Assembly: GCA_025618425.1 (NCBI GenBank)
Contig: CM046846.1
Coordinates: 34,453,538-34,517,537, forward strand
Direction: 5' to 3'
Source: Heliocidaris tuberculata
Taxonomy: Eukaryota > Echinodermata > Echinoidea > Camarodonta > Echinometridae
DNA: 64,000 bases
This document shows positions 32,348 through 43,170 of this stretch, one piece after another. How positions within the stretch are numbered: position 1 is the stretch's first letter; every line of letters begins with the position of its first letter. Made by a program: the position numbers and the translations under genes. The notes below the pieces were generated by a model. The model did not search any database, was not told the origin of the DNA, and worked only from the letters and a program-made list of their open reading frames with translations.

Positions 32348-34117
32348 TTATGACACAATTTCGTATATAAGTCTTGGAATATTTTCATAGAGATCCTGCT
32401 GATCATTGATCTCTGTATGCAGGTACTCATCATCAGGTAAAGCCTTTTTACATTGGTCAGGTAGGTTGTCAGGTTGAACTGCACTTCTTGATGATCCCAT
32501 ACGGTGAGGTCCTTCAGTATCAAGGTCGTTCTCAGAAGTCGAACTGAGAGGTACATTTTCCTTGGACCGTGGGACTCCTTTGCATTGAGGGCTAGGCATA
32601 ATTTCGTACTCCGTTTGAACCTGATATCCACTTGATTCTATACCAGGACACTTGGATTCTGGTATAACAGGTTGAGGTCTACATCTTTGAGATTTTCCCT
32701 CAGGTAACACCCTGGTCTTCACTGAATTGTAAGGGTGAGTTTTATTAACGCTGTGATCGTTTCTGATAGTTGATTTTGGATTTAGATTCTCGTTTGACAT
32801 GTTTGATGGTGGAACCATTTCACTTGACATGACTTCATACTCGATTTGGTCAATATCTTCACCTTTTTCCAGTTTCATTGGATCACGTCTCGATCTGTCA
32901 TCCAAGACTCGATCATCTAAAGAACAGACGGGATGACTTTGTTTTGAATCGGAATAATTCCTAGTTGAAGTGAGTACTGAATTCTCCTTTGACGCTGACG
33001 TTTCTCTTTCTTGCCATGTTTCAAGGGATTTCGTTTTGGATTTTGCTCGAGATTGCGATGCTCTTTGTCTACTTGATTTATGTCTGCAAATAAGCCATAC
33101 TCCGAATACAAATAAAATAGTCCCACATACAGGTACAACTACAGTAATCAAAATAAAGCTGTTAGCACCCGACCAAGCTCCTGTACAACCTGATTCTTGT
33201 TTGTTCAAGGCAGGGATCATTGTGAAACCGATGGCGTCAACAGAGGACCGGTTGTCGTCTTTGAAGGTCCGACACTCCATGATTTTACCGACGTCTTGGA
33301 CATCTAATTTCTGTAGCAACAAAGACCGGCCCGCATCTCGAGCCCATGAGCGATTCGTTATGTCTTCTGGTGTCCACTCTGAGTCAAGAAGACGCCAGGA
33401 GACTTCAAAATCGGATTCAACTTCACATCGGAAGATCATAAAATAATCGTCGAGACTTTTTCGAATATGTATCGGCTTTGGGTAGGAGCAGGATCGATTT
33501 ATGATTGTGCCGGGAAGGGATAACTTGCAGGAAGTATTTTGAATGTTCATGAAAGTGGAAGGGTCTATTGTACCTTCGATACCTGGAGATGAGCGATGAA
33601 ATTCGTATATATCCCTTCCTACTCCTTCAAATGCTAAAACGGCATTTAAAAGTATTGAAACGTCCAATTTACATATCAGTTTGACCTGAAGATTGCCATC
33701 TCGAGTTCCAGGAGACACGTTGCAATGTGGGGACGGTATGTCGTCTAAATCAACGAATCTAACATGATATATTTTGATAATTTGATTCCCTGCCTTACAT
33801 CGACAGATCTCCCCATCTCGTTGAGATCCTGAGAATGAGAACGTGGAAGTCGTTTCACTCTGATACACCAGAAATTTAGAATTCACTGAAAAACGTCCGT
33901 TCTTACGATCGCACAGATTGCCATTGCAAGTGAATATTGGTAAGAATTTAATTCCATTATGAATTGACCATTCAACATTCTGACTGGAGTTTAAGTGACA
34001 CGTCAGATTCACCCGTTGGCCGATTGTCGTTACATTGATCAATTCACCATGTTCCATCGCACAAAGCGCACTAGATAAATTCAGAAGAATTATGAGATGA
34101 AGAAAGTAATCCGCCAT
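32348..34117 (-). CDS. Ig-domain transmembrane receptor with tyrosine-motif tail (589 aa, intact, single frame)
   Basis: Probable cell-surface receptor. ATG at 34,117; signal peptide 1-20 (MADYFLHLIILLNLSSALCA). Ig-like domain 1 about 26-123 (Cys40, Trp50, Cys105/107). Domain 2 about 130-215 (Cys132, 149, 197, 210). Domain 3 about 222-302 (Cys231, Trp241, Cys282, with VQDVGKIMEC replacing the usual D-x-G-x-Y-x-C). TM about 320-344, then a basic stop-transfer (CRHKSSRQR). The 245-residue tail has YEVM (Tyr427) and YEIM (504), both YxxM; YLHT (565); YENI (577), a YxN site; and LIYEIV (585), an ITIM-like match. Many N-glycosylation sequons lie in the ectodomain. No introns are needed. It is divergently oriented to the copy at 35,875. 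The family is related to no named receptor I can identify. Ligand unknown. Confidence 0.85.
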   Translation of the reverse strand: MADYFLHLIILLNLSSALCAMEHGELINVTTIGQRVNLTCHLNSSQNVEWSIHNGIKFLPIFTCNGNLCDRKNGRFSVNSKFLVYQSETTSTFSFSGSQRDGEICRCKAGNQIIKIYHVRFVDLDDIPSPHCNVSPGTRDGNLQVKLICKLDVSILLNAVLAFEGVGRDIYEFHRSSPGIEGTIDPSTFMNIQNTSCKLSLPGTIINRSCSYPKPIHIRKSLDDYFMIFRCEVESDFEVSWRLLDSEWTPEDITNRSWARDAGRSLLLQKLDVQDVGKIMECRTFKDDNRSSVDAIGFTMIPALNKQESGCTGAWSGANSFILITVVVPVCGTILFVFGVWLICRHKSSRQRASQSRAKSKTKSLETWQERETSASKENSVLTSTRNYSDSKQSHPVCSLDDRVLDDRSRRDPMKLEKGEDIDQIEYEVMSSEMVPPSNMSNENLNPKSTIRNDHSVNKTHPYNSVKTRVLPEGKSQRCRPQPVIPESKCPGIESSGYQVQTEYEIMPSPQCKGVPRSKENVPLSSTSENDLDTEGPHRMGSSRSAVQPDNLPDQCKKALPDDEYLHTEINDQQDLYENIPRLIYEIVS

Positions 34118-34878
34118 GATTCGCAGTCAAAATATATCAGTCCCTTATTAAGTTAAGGGGACTTTTCTTGAAGGAGACAACACTGGTTATTACATTGTAT
34201 TATCACAGTCCCTGAAGTATTCCACATCGACAGGCAAGTAGTACTACTTCTAGCTATAGTTTATACAGTATTTCTCCATCATTTAGGTGGTAGTCATTTC
34301 GTGTGCGGTAAACGTCATAAATAAGCCCAAATTATAGCAAATCAGTAGCAACTACAAGCCTTCGGTCATTCTATTAGAACATAATTTTTTTTGAGATTGG
34401 CCTATTAAATTGCACAATAATTACACATTGAGAGTGGCAATGGCTAATTAACACGATTGATGAGTAAATTAAGTAGCCTGAGAAACAAAGAACAATGCCT
34501 TCATTTATCATTGCAGTGAGATTAAAGGCTTAATTAATAGTTAATGTTTATGATATACTCTTTAACTTACTTCAGCAGAATCGAGGGACGGCTTATTAGG
34601 TCATCAATAAGGTGCTTGGAAAAGGTTTGTAATATCAAAACCACCTCGTCATATAACAAATAGCTCTCAATTCGTCGACTGCTCTACACGGTAGTGTCCG
34701 TCAAAGCATGGGGGGGGGGGGGGGCACCAGTCTTTCCCGGTGATTGCAATGGGAGCAATCAAGGCCATCGAGTGAGGGGAGGGTGTGGGATGGGTAGCAT
34801 CAGGTTGTTTCATTGGCGTAGACAAGTCCTCATATGTGTGTGTGTGTGGGGGGGGGGGGGTATGATTTCCCTGAAGGG

Positions 34879-34926
<48 letters not shown>

Positions 34927-35874
34927 CTGCAAATGAAAAAAAAAAACACACACACACACGCCCATGTATCTTTTCAAGTTCGTGCATACGCTGATGCATA
35001 TTCAAACCAACGTTAAGCTTCACTTTCAATTTAATTCTAAGTATAGCAATAAAACAGTTTACACTTTAACTTTAAGATGTGTTTCTGTTTCCATGACGTG
35101 AGTGATGAGTAGGTCCACTTCTACATGCATTACATTAGGGATACTTACTATTAATTGAATAAGAAAACGGCAGCAAACATGATTATTAAGATGACATATA
35201 TGATCACACAAAGAACGTTTCATTTCAAGTGGCTGCCGCAAAGACACACGGCCTTTCACGCTTTATGCGCACAGCTCTAACATGTCCAACTACGAGATCA
35301 CTCAAACAAGGGCTCTAGACACATCTCTTCACTTTGAAGAACTACCGTGATGTAGATTTAATTTTTATCGAAGACCACAGATTATTCTGTTTTGGACTAT
35401 TGTTTTTTTTAATGAATACCACTAGCAGTGCGTTTCGATGTGAACGTTGCATTTGAGTGCCGAGTAAAATATTCATCTGTTGTTTTCATGATATTCGTAG
35501 ATGGAGATTGTCGATGATGAGGAGAAGATTTCTAATGCTAAACAATCTAGTCACAAACAAAATCTCTGTTACTGACTTGGCAAAACGCACATGGACCTGA
35601 AGTAGATCATGTAACATGCAAGTCAAGACTCGAGAACTGGAGCGATGAACATATTTTGTACAGAAATCTTTCTCTTTTTTCTGATTTAACCTTCAAGTGA
35701 ATGTGTTCTAAAGTAAAAGCAATCAACGATTTTCCCCAAACCATTGCCTTTCAAGTATATTCATCCATCAAGGAGCACGTTTTACATCTTATTAACAAAG
35801 TGTGAAAGTCTCTGGCTGAAAAATAAGAAATCCATCTACTACATAATATACCACGAATTTTTGGAAACAAATAC
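34118..35874. other. Intergenic between divergent Ig-receptor copies
   Basis: Contains poly-G runs (about 34,710-34,724, 34,849-34,860) and an AT/AC microsatellite (34,880-34,960). The Thr/His-rich frames there are artefacts. It presumably includes the promoters of the flanking copies, but no element can be named. Confidence 0.7.
34880..34965. repeat. (AT)n(AC)n microsatellite
   Basis: TATATATATACACACACAC run of about 45 bp followed by an A-run and a second ACACAC tract. Confidence 0.95.
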
Positions 35875-37085
35875 ATGGTATACTTCTCTTTTCTGACGAT
35901 TGTAATTATTCGGTTCCCATACTGTGCAGTGGATGCTTCAGAACATAGCAACGTTGTTGATATAATATCTACTGGTCAGCGAGTAAATCTGACGTGCGAA
36001 TCAAACTCTACTGAAGATGTTGAATGGTTATATTTTGGATCCTACTTTATGAGAATCTTCCTATGTCGAAGCAATCAGTATGGTCAGTGTACAGTGGGTA
36101 ATATTATTTTTTATCAAGTTTATTTTGCTTCCAACTTTCAAGCGACTCGAAAGAACGGAACTTACATTCTCTCATTTTCACCAACTGACAATGAACATTC
36201 CTTTCAATGTAGGTTGGGGAATGACCTTGTGCAAACATACAAGGTAACACTGATTGACGCAAGTAATCTCACACCCTAGTAGTGCTACATTGCCGAGTAT
36301 TAGTGCAAGTGGAGACCTCCAAATACAACTTTCATGTGGATTCCGCTTTTCACAATGGCTAGGTGCAAACTTAACACTCGAAGAACTTGGTCAAAACAAC
36401 TTTGATATCCATCAGTCATCTACAAACATCAACGTAACCCATCCCTTGGACCATAGAATATATTTTCTAGATATCGATGAAACAAGATTTTGCACTTACC
36501 CAAATATCATAAAAACCGAATACATTGCTGAAGGAAATCATCGTCGAGTGTGACATTGAATCAGATGTGGATTGGCATCTCTTCCATTCATATGGAAGAG
36601 AGGAATATATAAAGAATCGTTCATGGACTCGAAGAGGAGGGCGGTCTCTGTTGATACGAGGTATATCTGAACAAGATGTAGGGAAAGTGGTGGTGTGTCG
36701 AACCAAAGGAGATAACTTCAGCAGTGTTACCCTCAGATTCACCGTAATCTCGAAAATTTCTGGAGACACCAACAGATCAAATTCTGAAGATCAAGAACCG
36801 GCTCCGAGTGCCCACGACCCCTTTTTAGTTTTAACATTACTATTCCTATCGCTATGGATAATTACCACTGCAGTGTGTGGAGTCTGGTTACGATGTAGAT
36901 CCAAGAGGTCTCAGGAATTATCTACCATTCCTAGACCATCTGACGATGAACAAACCCCGACGGCACCCGAGTACGCCACGGTTATCCTCAGTATGAGTGG
37001 AGGAAACGATCTTGATAAAAGGGATCTACCATTTCTCATCTACTATATCTCATGTCTATCACTCTGTTTTTATACCCGATCATAA
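35875..37085 (+). pseudogene. Ig-type receptor copy A, two frameshifts
   Basis: Signal-like start (MVYFSFLTIVIIRFPYCAV, ATG 35,875) and Ig domain 1 (RVNLTCESNSTEDVEWLYFG ... HSFQCRLG) up to a stop at 36,277. The second domain continues in another frame (about 36,275-36,550, LQIQLSCGFRFSQW). A further shift near 36,530 leads into domain 3 (VECDIESDVDWHLF ... GGRSLLIRGISEQDVGKVVV), a TM helix (LVLTLLFLSLWIITTAVCGV) and a tail with EYATVIL, cut short at 37,084. Both shifts fall in otherwise conserved coding, so it is probably a pseudogene. Sequencing error or introns are less likely because the frames overlap. It is paired with copy B in a tandem duplication. Confidence 0.75.
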
Positions 37086-37395
37086 TTATATGGGGTATCA
37101 ATGGGGCAAATATAACGTAAAAAGGGCAAAATTTTCTTATTTTAATATAAGCCCCAGTAGCTAAATGAAATCACTAGTAACTAATTACAGTGAATTATGG
37201 AGCTGCCAACTTCATAAAAAATGGTCGAATGTTATGGTCGAAGCGGTTGACAAATAACAACTAGACTTCTATCGGCAACGCTATACCTGTTGATTTGGAT
37301 TCGCCTGCATGGTGATAACCGATAAAAGCAGCTATTCTACTCTTTATGTCGTAAAGTCCACTGTGGCAAAATGAAAATCCAGCGGTAACCAAAAA

Positions 37396-37672
37396 GCACT
37401 GTGGTATATTGGTAAAGGCTCTTGACTTTCATACGAAATGTCCTGGGTTCGGTCCTTACTCGGTGCTTAGCCTACATACTTGCAAACATGCTGTTTTGCC
37501 CACATTTGTCTCCCCATACCCAGGTGTATTAAATAGGTACCTGGTAATGCTGGGATGATAATGATTTCATGGAAGGACAGTATTACAGTATTCAAGGAAG
37601 GACAGTATTAATGCTGATGAGGCTTTCCTAGGTAAATAATCAGATAATTACTATTATTGTCATATGTTATAA
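37396..37672 (+). mobile_element. tRNA-derived SINE (unit A copy)
   Basis: A-box-like TGGTATATTGG (37,402-37,412) and B-box-like GGTTCGGTCC (37,446-37,455) are spaced as in a tRNA promoter. A SINE body with CCCAGGTGTATTAAATAGGT and an ATTATTATT-type tail follows. The allelic position is shared with 40,298, so it inserted before the A/B duplication. Confidence 0.65.
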
Positions 37673-38164
37673 CAGTAATAATTATTATTTACCTAGGAAA
37701 TAATAATTATTATTGTTATGTGTTATAAGGTCGATATTCGCTTTACCATGTCCTATTTCGGTAAATTGTAAGTGACTAAAGGGGATCAGGCTGTCACCAC
37801 GTGTTCGTCTTGGTGTTGTTTGTATGATCCGATTAAAATTTAAAAGTTGTCTACAAATTATCAATTGAATCATAAATGATTTTAGATTTTCGTTGACTTT
37901 AATCATTTATGGTATTCATCGAATTACAAAGTACTATTGTTATGTATAGGCAAATATTTATATTCATTTGTGTAAAATGTATGGCGACATCGAATACCAC
38001 CCTATATCAATGTATGTCGCTCGCACTGCACATTCCAAGATTCTGAATGGGTTAGGGGTCGACTGCTCGGGGAGAAACTTTTCCGGGATGGTGAGAAATT
38101 CTCATAATCAGGTCTTAAAATTATAAACTGTGAACCACTGATTCCATATCTAAAATCATTCCAA

Positions 38165-38394
38165 AATCCCGAAAACAGGCTGGCTTCAAGTCCTTTCAGT
38201 CACTTGCTCCACAACTTTGGAACAGACTCCCCGCATCTCTCCGTAATAGCACATCACTTGACATCTTCAAGAAACATCTAAAAACTTACTTATACAATTC
38301 TTAATTTACTTGAATAGACTTTAGGTGACAGCGCCTTGTATCCTTTGGAAAAGGCGCTATATAAATCCAATTATTATTATTATTATTATTAAAA
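38165..38394 (+). mobile_element. LINE 3' fragment (CR1/L2/Jockey-like)
   Basis: Codons 38,188-38,304 read KSFQSLAPQLWNRLPASLRN then STSLDIFKKHLKTYLYNS-stop, the standard C-terminal end of a non-LTR ORF2. It is followed by GGCGCTATATAAATCCAATT and (ATT)n, a common invertebrate LINE tail. It sits between units A and B. Confidence 0.8.
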
Positions 38395-38429
38395 ACCATG
38401 GCTTATATCTCATTCCTTTTTATATTGGG

Positions 38430-39840
38430 TCTACTTTAGGGGTTCCGATCTTGGTTTGTGCTGCAGAACAAGAAATGATTATTGAGAAAAAAAGTTTTTT
38501 TTTCTGGCCTGTGAGTGCATCTAACATGTCAATAAAACTCTACTGAAGACGTTACATGGTGGTATTTCGGATCCAGTATCGATGCAACTATATTCATCTG
38601 CAAGGATATTCAGGATGATCAGCGCATATGACTAAAATCCAGGTTTTTATCCATCTTACAATTATCAAGCGACTCGACATAACGAGACTTCCATTCTTTT
38701 ACTAACACCCTCTAAAGATGAGCAAATATTTCAATGTATATTAGGGAATGTCATTCTGCGAATATGCAAATTAATATCGATTGACCCCAGCTACCTATAA
38801 AATGTGACGTTACATTACCAAGTAGTGATAAAAACGGAGTTGGCAGTATGGAACTTCTTGTGTGAAGTATACTCAGACGGACTCGATGCTATTTTCACCT
38901 TTAAGAGACTTGGATTAAATATTACTGATGCCCCTTGGTCATCTCAGAGTGTCAGAAATAAAACTATTAGAAGTGAAAATCTTCCCTTTGACGATTTCAA
39001 CAACGTATTACACGATCAGACGTCAATTTTACCGCACGCTCCGCGCGCAAATTCTCTAATACCACTGCTTCATGTAACTGTGGAGAAGCTGGTAATTAAG
39101 AGGCGTTAAAAAATCATGAAGGGTACTATATACCTGTCTTGCTCTCCCCATCTGAAAAACGGATCGATGCCCCTTAAATATAATAAAGACACTATCCATT
39201 AATTCAGGAGGAGATGTCATTGTCGAATGTAACAATAAATCCGATGTTGATTGGCATCTCTTCGATTCAGATTGGAGAGAGGAATATATAAAGAATCGTT
39301 CATGGACTCGAAGAGGAGGGCGATCTCTGTTGATACGGGGTATATCTGAACAAGATTCGGGCAAAGTGACAGTATGCCGAACCAAAGGAGATGACAAGCA
39401 TATAAGCAATGGTACCATAGGATTCATCGTGATCTCCAACATTTACAGCAACAAATCAAAGTCCGATGAATCAGAACCTGCTCCTAGTGCCAAAAATGTT
39501 TTCTTGTTCCAACACTACTATTCCTTTCGCTGTGGTTAATAACCACTGCAGTGTGTGAAGTCTGGTTAGGGTGTAAAACCAATAGGTCTCAGGAATTATC
39601 TACCATTCATAGAACATCGGACGATGAACAAACCCCAACGGCACCCGAGTACGCTACGGTTATCCTTAATATGAATGGAGGAAAAGAGGTTGATACAGAG
39701 GGAGATAACATTTCTCATCTACTATATCTCATGTTTATCACACTGTGTCTTATACCCAATCATAATTGGGTCTGCTCGCTATTCATAAGGACCGCTATTC
39801 ATAGAAAACGCCATTTATTTAACACGCGTTATGAATAGCG
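38430..39840 (+). pseudogene. Ig-type receptor copy B, degraded
   Basis: Homologous to copy A throughout. Domain 1 remnant near 38,540-38,580 reads NSTEDVTWWYFGS after an in-frame TAA. Domain 3 and on (39,215-39,720) has KSDVDWHLFDSDWREEYIKN, GGRSLLIRGISEQDSGKVTV, a frameshifted TM (near 39,515-39,545) and a tail with SQELSTIHRTSDDEQTPTAP then EYATVIL. Several stops and shifts; clearly inactive. Confidence 0.75.
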
Positions 39841-39997
39841 GTCCTTATGAAAAGTTATGAATAGTGGTCGTTATGAACGGAAGTCCTTATGAATAGCGAG
39901 GTAATTTGTCTATGGTTTGCTCGCTATTCATACAAAACCGCTATTCATTTAGTCACGCGTTATGGATAGCGGTCCTTATGACTAAGGAGATTACCCC
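39768..39997. mobile_element. 230-bp insertion of CGCTATTCATAAGGAC repeats, 9-bp target duplication
   Basis: Bounded by ATCATAATT direct repeats (39,759-39,767 and 39,998-40,006). Unit A holds the unoccupied site (ATCATAATT once, near 37,081). The ends are GGGT...ACCCC. The interior is built of GCTATTCATA, GCGGTCCTTATGA and their complements. A 9-bp duplication suggests a Mutator-like MITE, but the class is uncertain. Confidence 0.7.
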
Positions 39998-40297
39998 ATC
40001 ATAATTATGTGGGGGTCTAATTTTTGCTGCTATAGCGAAAAAAGGCCCAAATGTCCTTATTTTAATATAAACTCTGCAGTAGCAAACCGAAATCACTAGT
40101 AACTACTTACACTGAATTGTATGGAGCTGCCAACTTGAGAAAACCTGGACGAATGTTATGGTAGAAGCAGTTGGCGAAAAACACTACACTTCTATCGGCA
40201 ACGCTGATTTGGATTCGCCTGGCGACAATGTAGCTATGCTACACTCTATGACGTCAATCCCACTGTGACAAGTTGAAAATTCTGTGGTGGCCTGAAA

Positions 40298-40542
40298 TCA
40301 CTGTGGTACAAATGTAAAGGCTCTTGACTATCATACAACAGGTCCTGGGTTCGACCTTTGCTCGGAATGCTTACATTCTTAGACAATATGATTTGCCCAC
40401 GTTTGTCCCTATCGACCCAAGTGTATTAAATGGATAGTTGGCGGTGCTGGTGTAATGGTTGCAGGACCCTTAGGAAAAACAGTATTAAAGCTGATGAAGC
40501 TTAAATATACCTGGGTAAACAAGATTATTATTATTGTTATAA
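40298..40542 (+). mobile_element. tRNA-derived SINE (unit B copy)
   Basis: B-box-like GGTTCGACC (40,348-40,356), the same body and ATTATTATT tail as 37,396. Paralogous copy by segmental duplication. Confidence 0.6.
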
Positions 40543-41252
40543 AGTTGACTTAAAGATCACTTAATGACCCTGTCCTATTTCTGTAAATTGTACGCGACGA
40601 AAGGCGACAAGGTTGTCACCACATCTTCGCCTTGGTGTCATTTGCATGATCGTGAATCGCCTCCTTCATCGCCCAAAGAGTCGGGTTTTTTTCTGGTCGC
40701 TGCTGGAATAGATATGAGGGGCGTGGGACACTCCCCACACCAGTCGAATGACGAAAAAAGGAGGGAAAGCGAGGAAGAGAGGGAGAGATTTAAAATTCAA
40801 CGTAATACAACATGATACTACCCATCCCACACCTTTCCCTAGCTCAATGGCCTTGATTTCTGGCATTCCATTCAACGGGTAAGATTAGTGCCCCGCCCTC
40901 CCATACATCAGTTGCCCCTCTATGCTTTGACCCACTCTCCGCCACCTTCGATACTGCAAAACTTTTCCAAGCATCTTATTGGTGACCTAACAAGTCATCC
41001 CACAATTCTACTGAAACTTATTCTCTATTTTTGTATACTTCAAAGCATTCTAGCTAAATCATAATATAATTAATACGCATTTTCTGTGCAGCATAATTTG
41101 CTTCTGAAATCAGTACTACCACAATGAAAATTTACTGGTGAGATCAATTTTCTTGGTTATGTTGTATAATTAACTGAAATTTTACCTGCCTCATGTTTTT
41201 TTTTCAGTTTTGTCTCTGATATTGTGAATGTTGTCTTATTGCTATCAAGTAC

Positions 41253-41336
41253 ATATCGTCTGTTTGGAGCCAGAAGGGCGTTAACTCTGTGTTGAAGTAT
41301 AGAGTTAACGCCCTTCTGGCTCTCAACACACGATAT
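41253..41336. repeat. Hairpin: 36-bp inverted repeat, 12-bp loop
   Basis: Inner arms 41,267-41,288 and 41,301-41,322 are perfectly complementary for 22 bp (GAGCCAGAAGGGCGTTAACT-type). The outer 14 bp pair with a few mismatches. The loop is GTGTTGAAGTAT. Origin unknown. Confidence 0.85.
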
Positions 41337-41489
41337 CAAATATATCAATGTTCTTATGGATGATTGGTAACTTTTAATAGCCTGCCTTTTTGTTTATCTA
41401 AATATTACAATATTTTCATACATAATCATTAATACGAGTTGAACTTAACAACCAAAAGCAAACGTTTGAAAGCCGTGTCATCGTCTGGG

Positions 41490-43170
41490 GAAGTCCGATC
41501 ATCAGAACATCCGATTACTACCGGCATATAAGCCAAAGTTGAAAAAAAAAAGCCGGCCGGTCACTAAGCAACGATATGCATGGACAGATGGCTCAACGGA
41601 GGAACCCCGAGCCGCCTTTGACTGCACTGACTGGGATCTTTTCTTTCATTCATCAAGCTCGACAGAAGAAGCTACTGATACTGTCACGAGCTATGTCAAG
41701 TCCTGTGTCGACACAGTTATACCTCGCAAAATGTTCATATTTCCCAACAATAAGCCATGGGTTACAAAGGAACTTGGGGACCTGTTGAAGGAAAAAAAAT
41801 TAAGCGCTCATCGAAGGTAACAAAACGCGTGTAAAATAAGTACAAAGGGCAATAAAACGCTCGGTTGACTCTTGTAAACTGTCTTATAAAGAAAAGCTTG
41901 AAAATAACTTCCGAGCTAACAACCCCGCTGCTGCTTGGAAAACTTTGGAGGTGATCACCGGGTACAAACAAAAACCAAAGACTCTGGGACCTGACGTCAC
42001 ACAGATGTCTGTAGAATAACCGAATGACTTTTATTGTAGATTCGATCAGCATTTTATATCTGAAAATGAAAAAGTTGCACTCAGATTGAGGGAAATGTTA
42101 AATGTATCTGAACATGTAATAAGTATTTCTGAACACGATGTTAGGAAATGTTTTGGGGCATGTCATGCCAGCAAAGCCCCAGGGCCTGACCGCATCTGTA
42201 ATAAAGTGTTTAGGTTTTGTAGGGATCAATTAGCATGTGTCTTTACTGAACTTTTCCGACTTTCATTGGAACGGGGAATTATCCCAAATCTGAGAATAAT
42301 CATTGATAAGGCCAATCCCAAAAGGAAAGAAGGAAAATGGGTTTAATGATTTTAGACCCATTTCACTCACTGCAGTGTTATGAAATGTTTTGAAAAGATT
42401 ATGATGACGCATCTCCTCAAATACACTACCCCATACATGGATCCAATGCAATTTGCTTATAGATCTAAGAGAGGAGTCGAAGATGCGGTGTTGGCATATT
42501 TACATAAAGTGTATGCTTATTTGGATAAGGGTAAGACGTACGTGAGATCCACTTTCGTAGATTTTTCTAGTGCGTTTAACGCTATCATACCCCATCTACT
42601 AATCAATAAACTAATTAATATGAATGTACCACTCTAGATCACATTGGGGATACAGAAATTTCTAAGTGACAGACCACAAAGAGTGATGATAGGTAACACT
42701 CTGTCCAGTATCAGAATATTGAACACAGGGGGCCCCCAGGGCTGTGTCATCTCTCCGGTGCTTTTCTCCTTGTACACAAGCGACTGCCTATGTAATGTAA
42801 GAGAGTGTAGCATCATTAAGTATGCAGACGATACTGTGATTACAGGTTACCTCTCTGATGACACTGGCCCTTATGTTAAGGTAATAGATGAGTTTCTAAA
42901 ATGGTGTGATGATCACTACCTGAAACTAAATGTAACCAAAACAAAAGAGATGATAATTGACTTTCGACGAAATCCCGCTGATTACACCCCGATTTTGATA
43001 CACGGTAGTACTGTAGAACAAGTTAAAGAATACAGGTATCTGGGTACTATTGTCTCTAATTCTCTTGAGTGGACTAGGAATATTGTAGAAATCTAAAAGA
43101 AAGCCAACCAGAGGTTATACTTTGTCAGGGTAATTAAAAAACCTGAGAGTAGATAGCAAGCTTTTAACAT
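41490..43170 (+). mobile_element. Rex1/CR1-type LINE, 5' portion (interrupted)
   Basis: ORF2 pieces in order: linker with PVTKQRYAW and AAFDCTDWDLF (41,550-41,650), SKAPGPDRICNKVFRF (42,170-42,220), FVDFSSAFNAIIPHLL (RT motif A, 42,555-42,600), GGPQGCVISPVLFSLY (42,730-42,780), KYADDTV (catalytic YADD, 42,817-42,840) and LNVTKTKEMIIDFRR. Several stops and frameshifts, and the endonuclease is missing. The element resumes at 45,988 after an inserted second LINE. Confidence 0.8.

Larger units (their letters stand above)
35875..37835 (+). repeat. Segmental duplication, unit A (partner about 38,430-40,660)
   Basis: Unit A and unit B align from the Ig receptor start through the truncated tail, shared non-coding DNA (CACTAGTAACTA, TATCGGCAACGC and TTTGGATTCGCCTG words), a tRNA-type SINE and TGTCCTATTTC..GTAAATTGTA at the far end (37,748 vs 40,570). 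Confidence 0.8.
38430..40660 (+). repeat. Segmental duplication, unit B
   Basis: Partner of unit A. It is longer because of a 230-bp insertion at 39,768-39,997 that is absent from A. Confidence 0.75.

Noticed and set aside
32917..33446. Shadow frames on both strands inside the 589-residue receptor
   Set aside because: Overlap the intact receptor frame completely and show no independent coding signal.
34667..35029. His/Thr-rich and Val-Cys-rich frames
   Set aside because: AC microsatellite translation on both strands.
42634..42816. Minus-strand frame within the LINE
   Set aside because: Antisense shadow of the RT region with the YADD motif.
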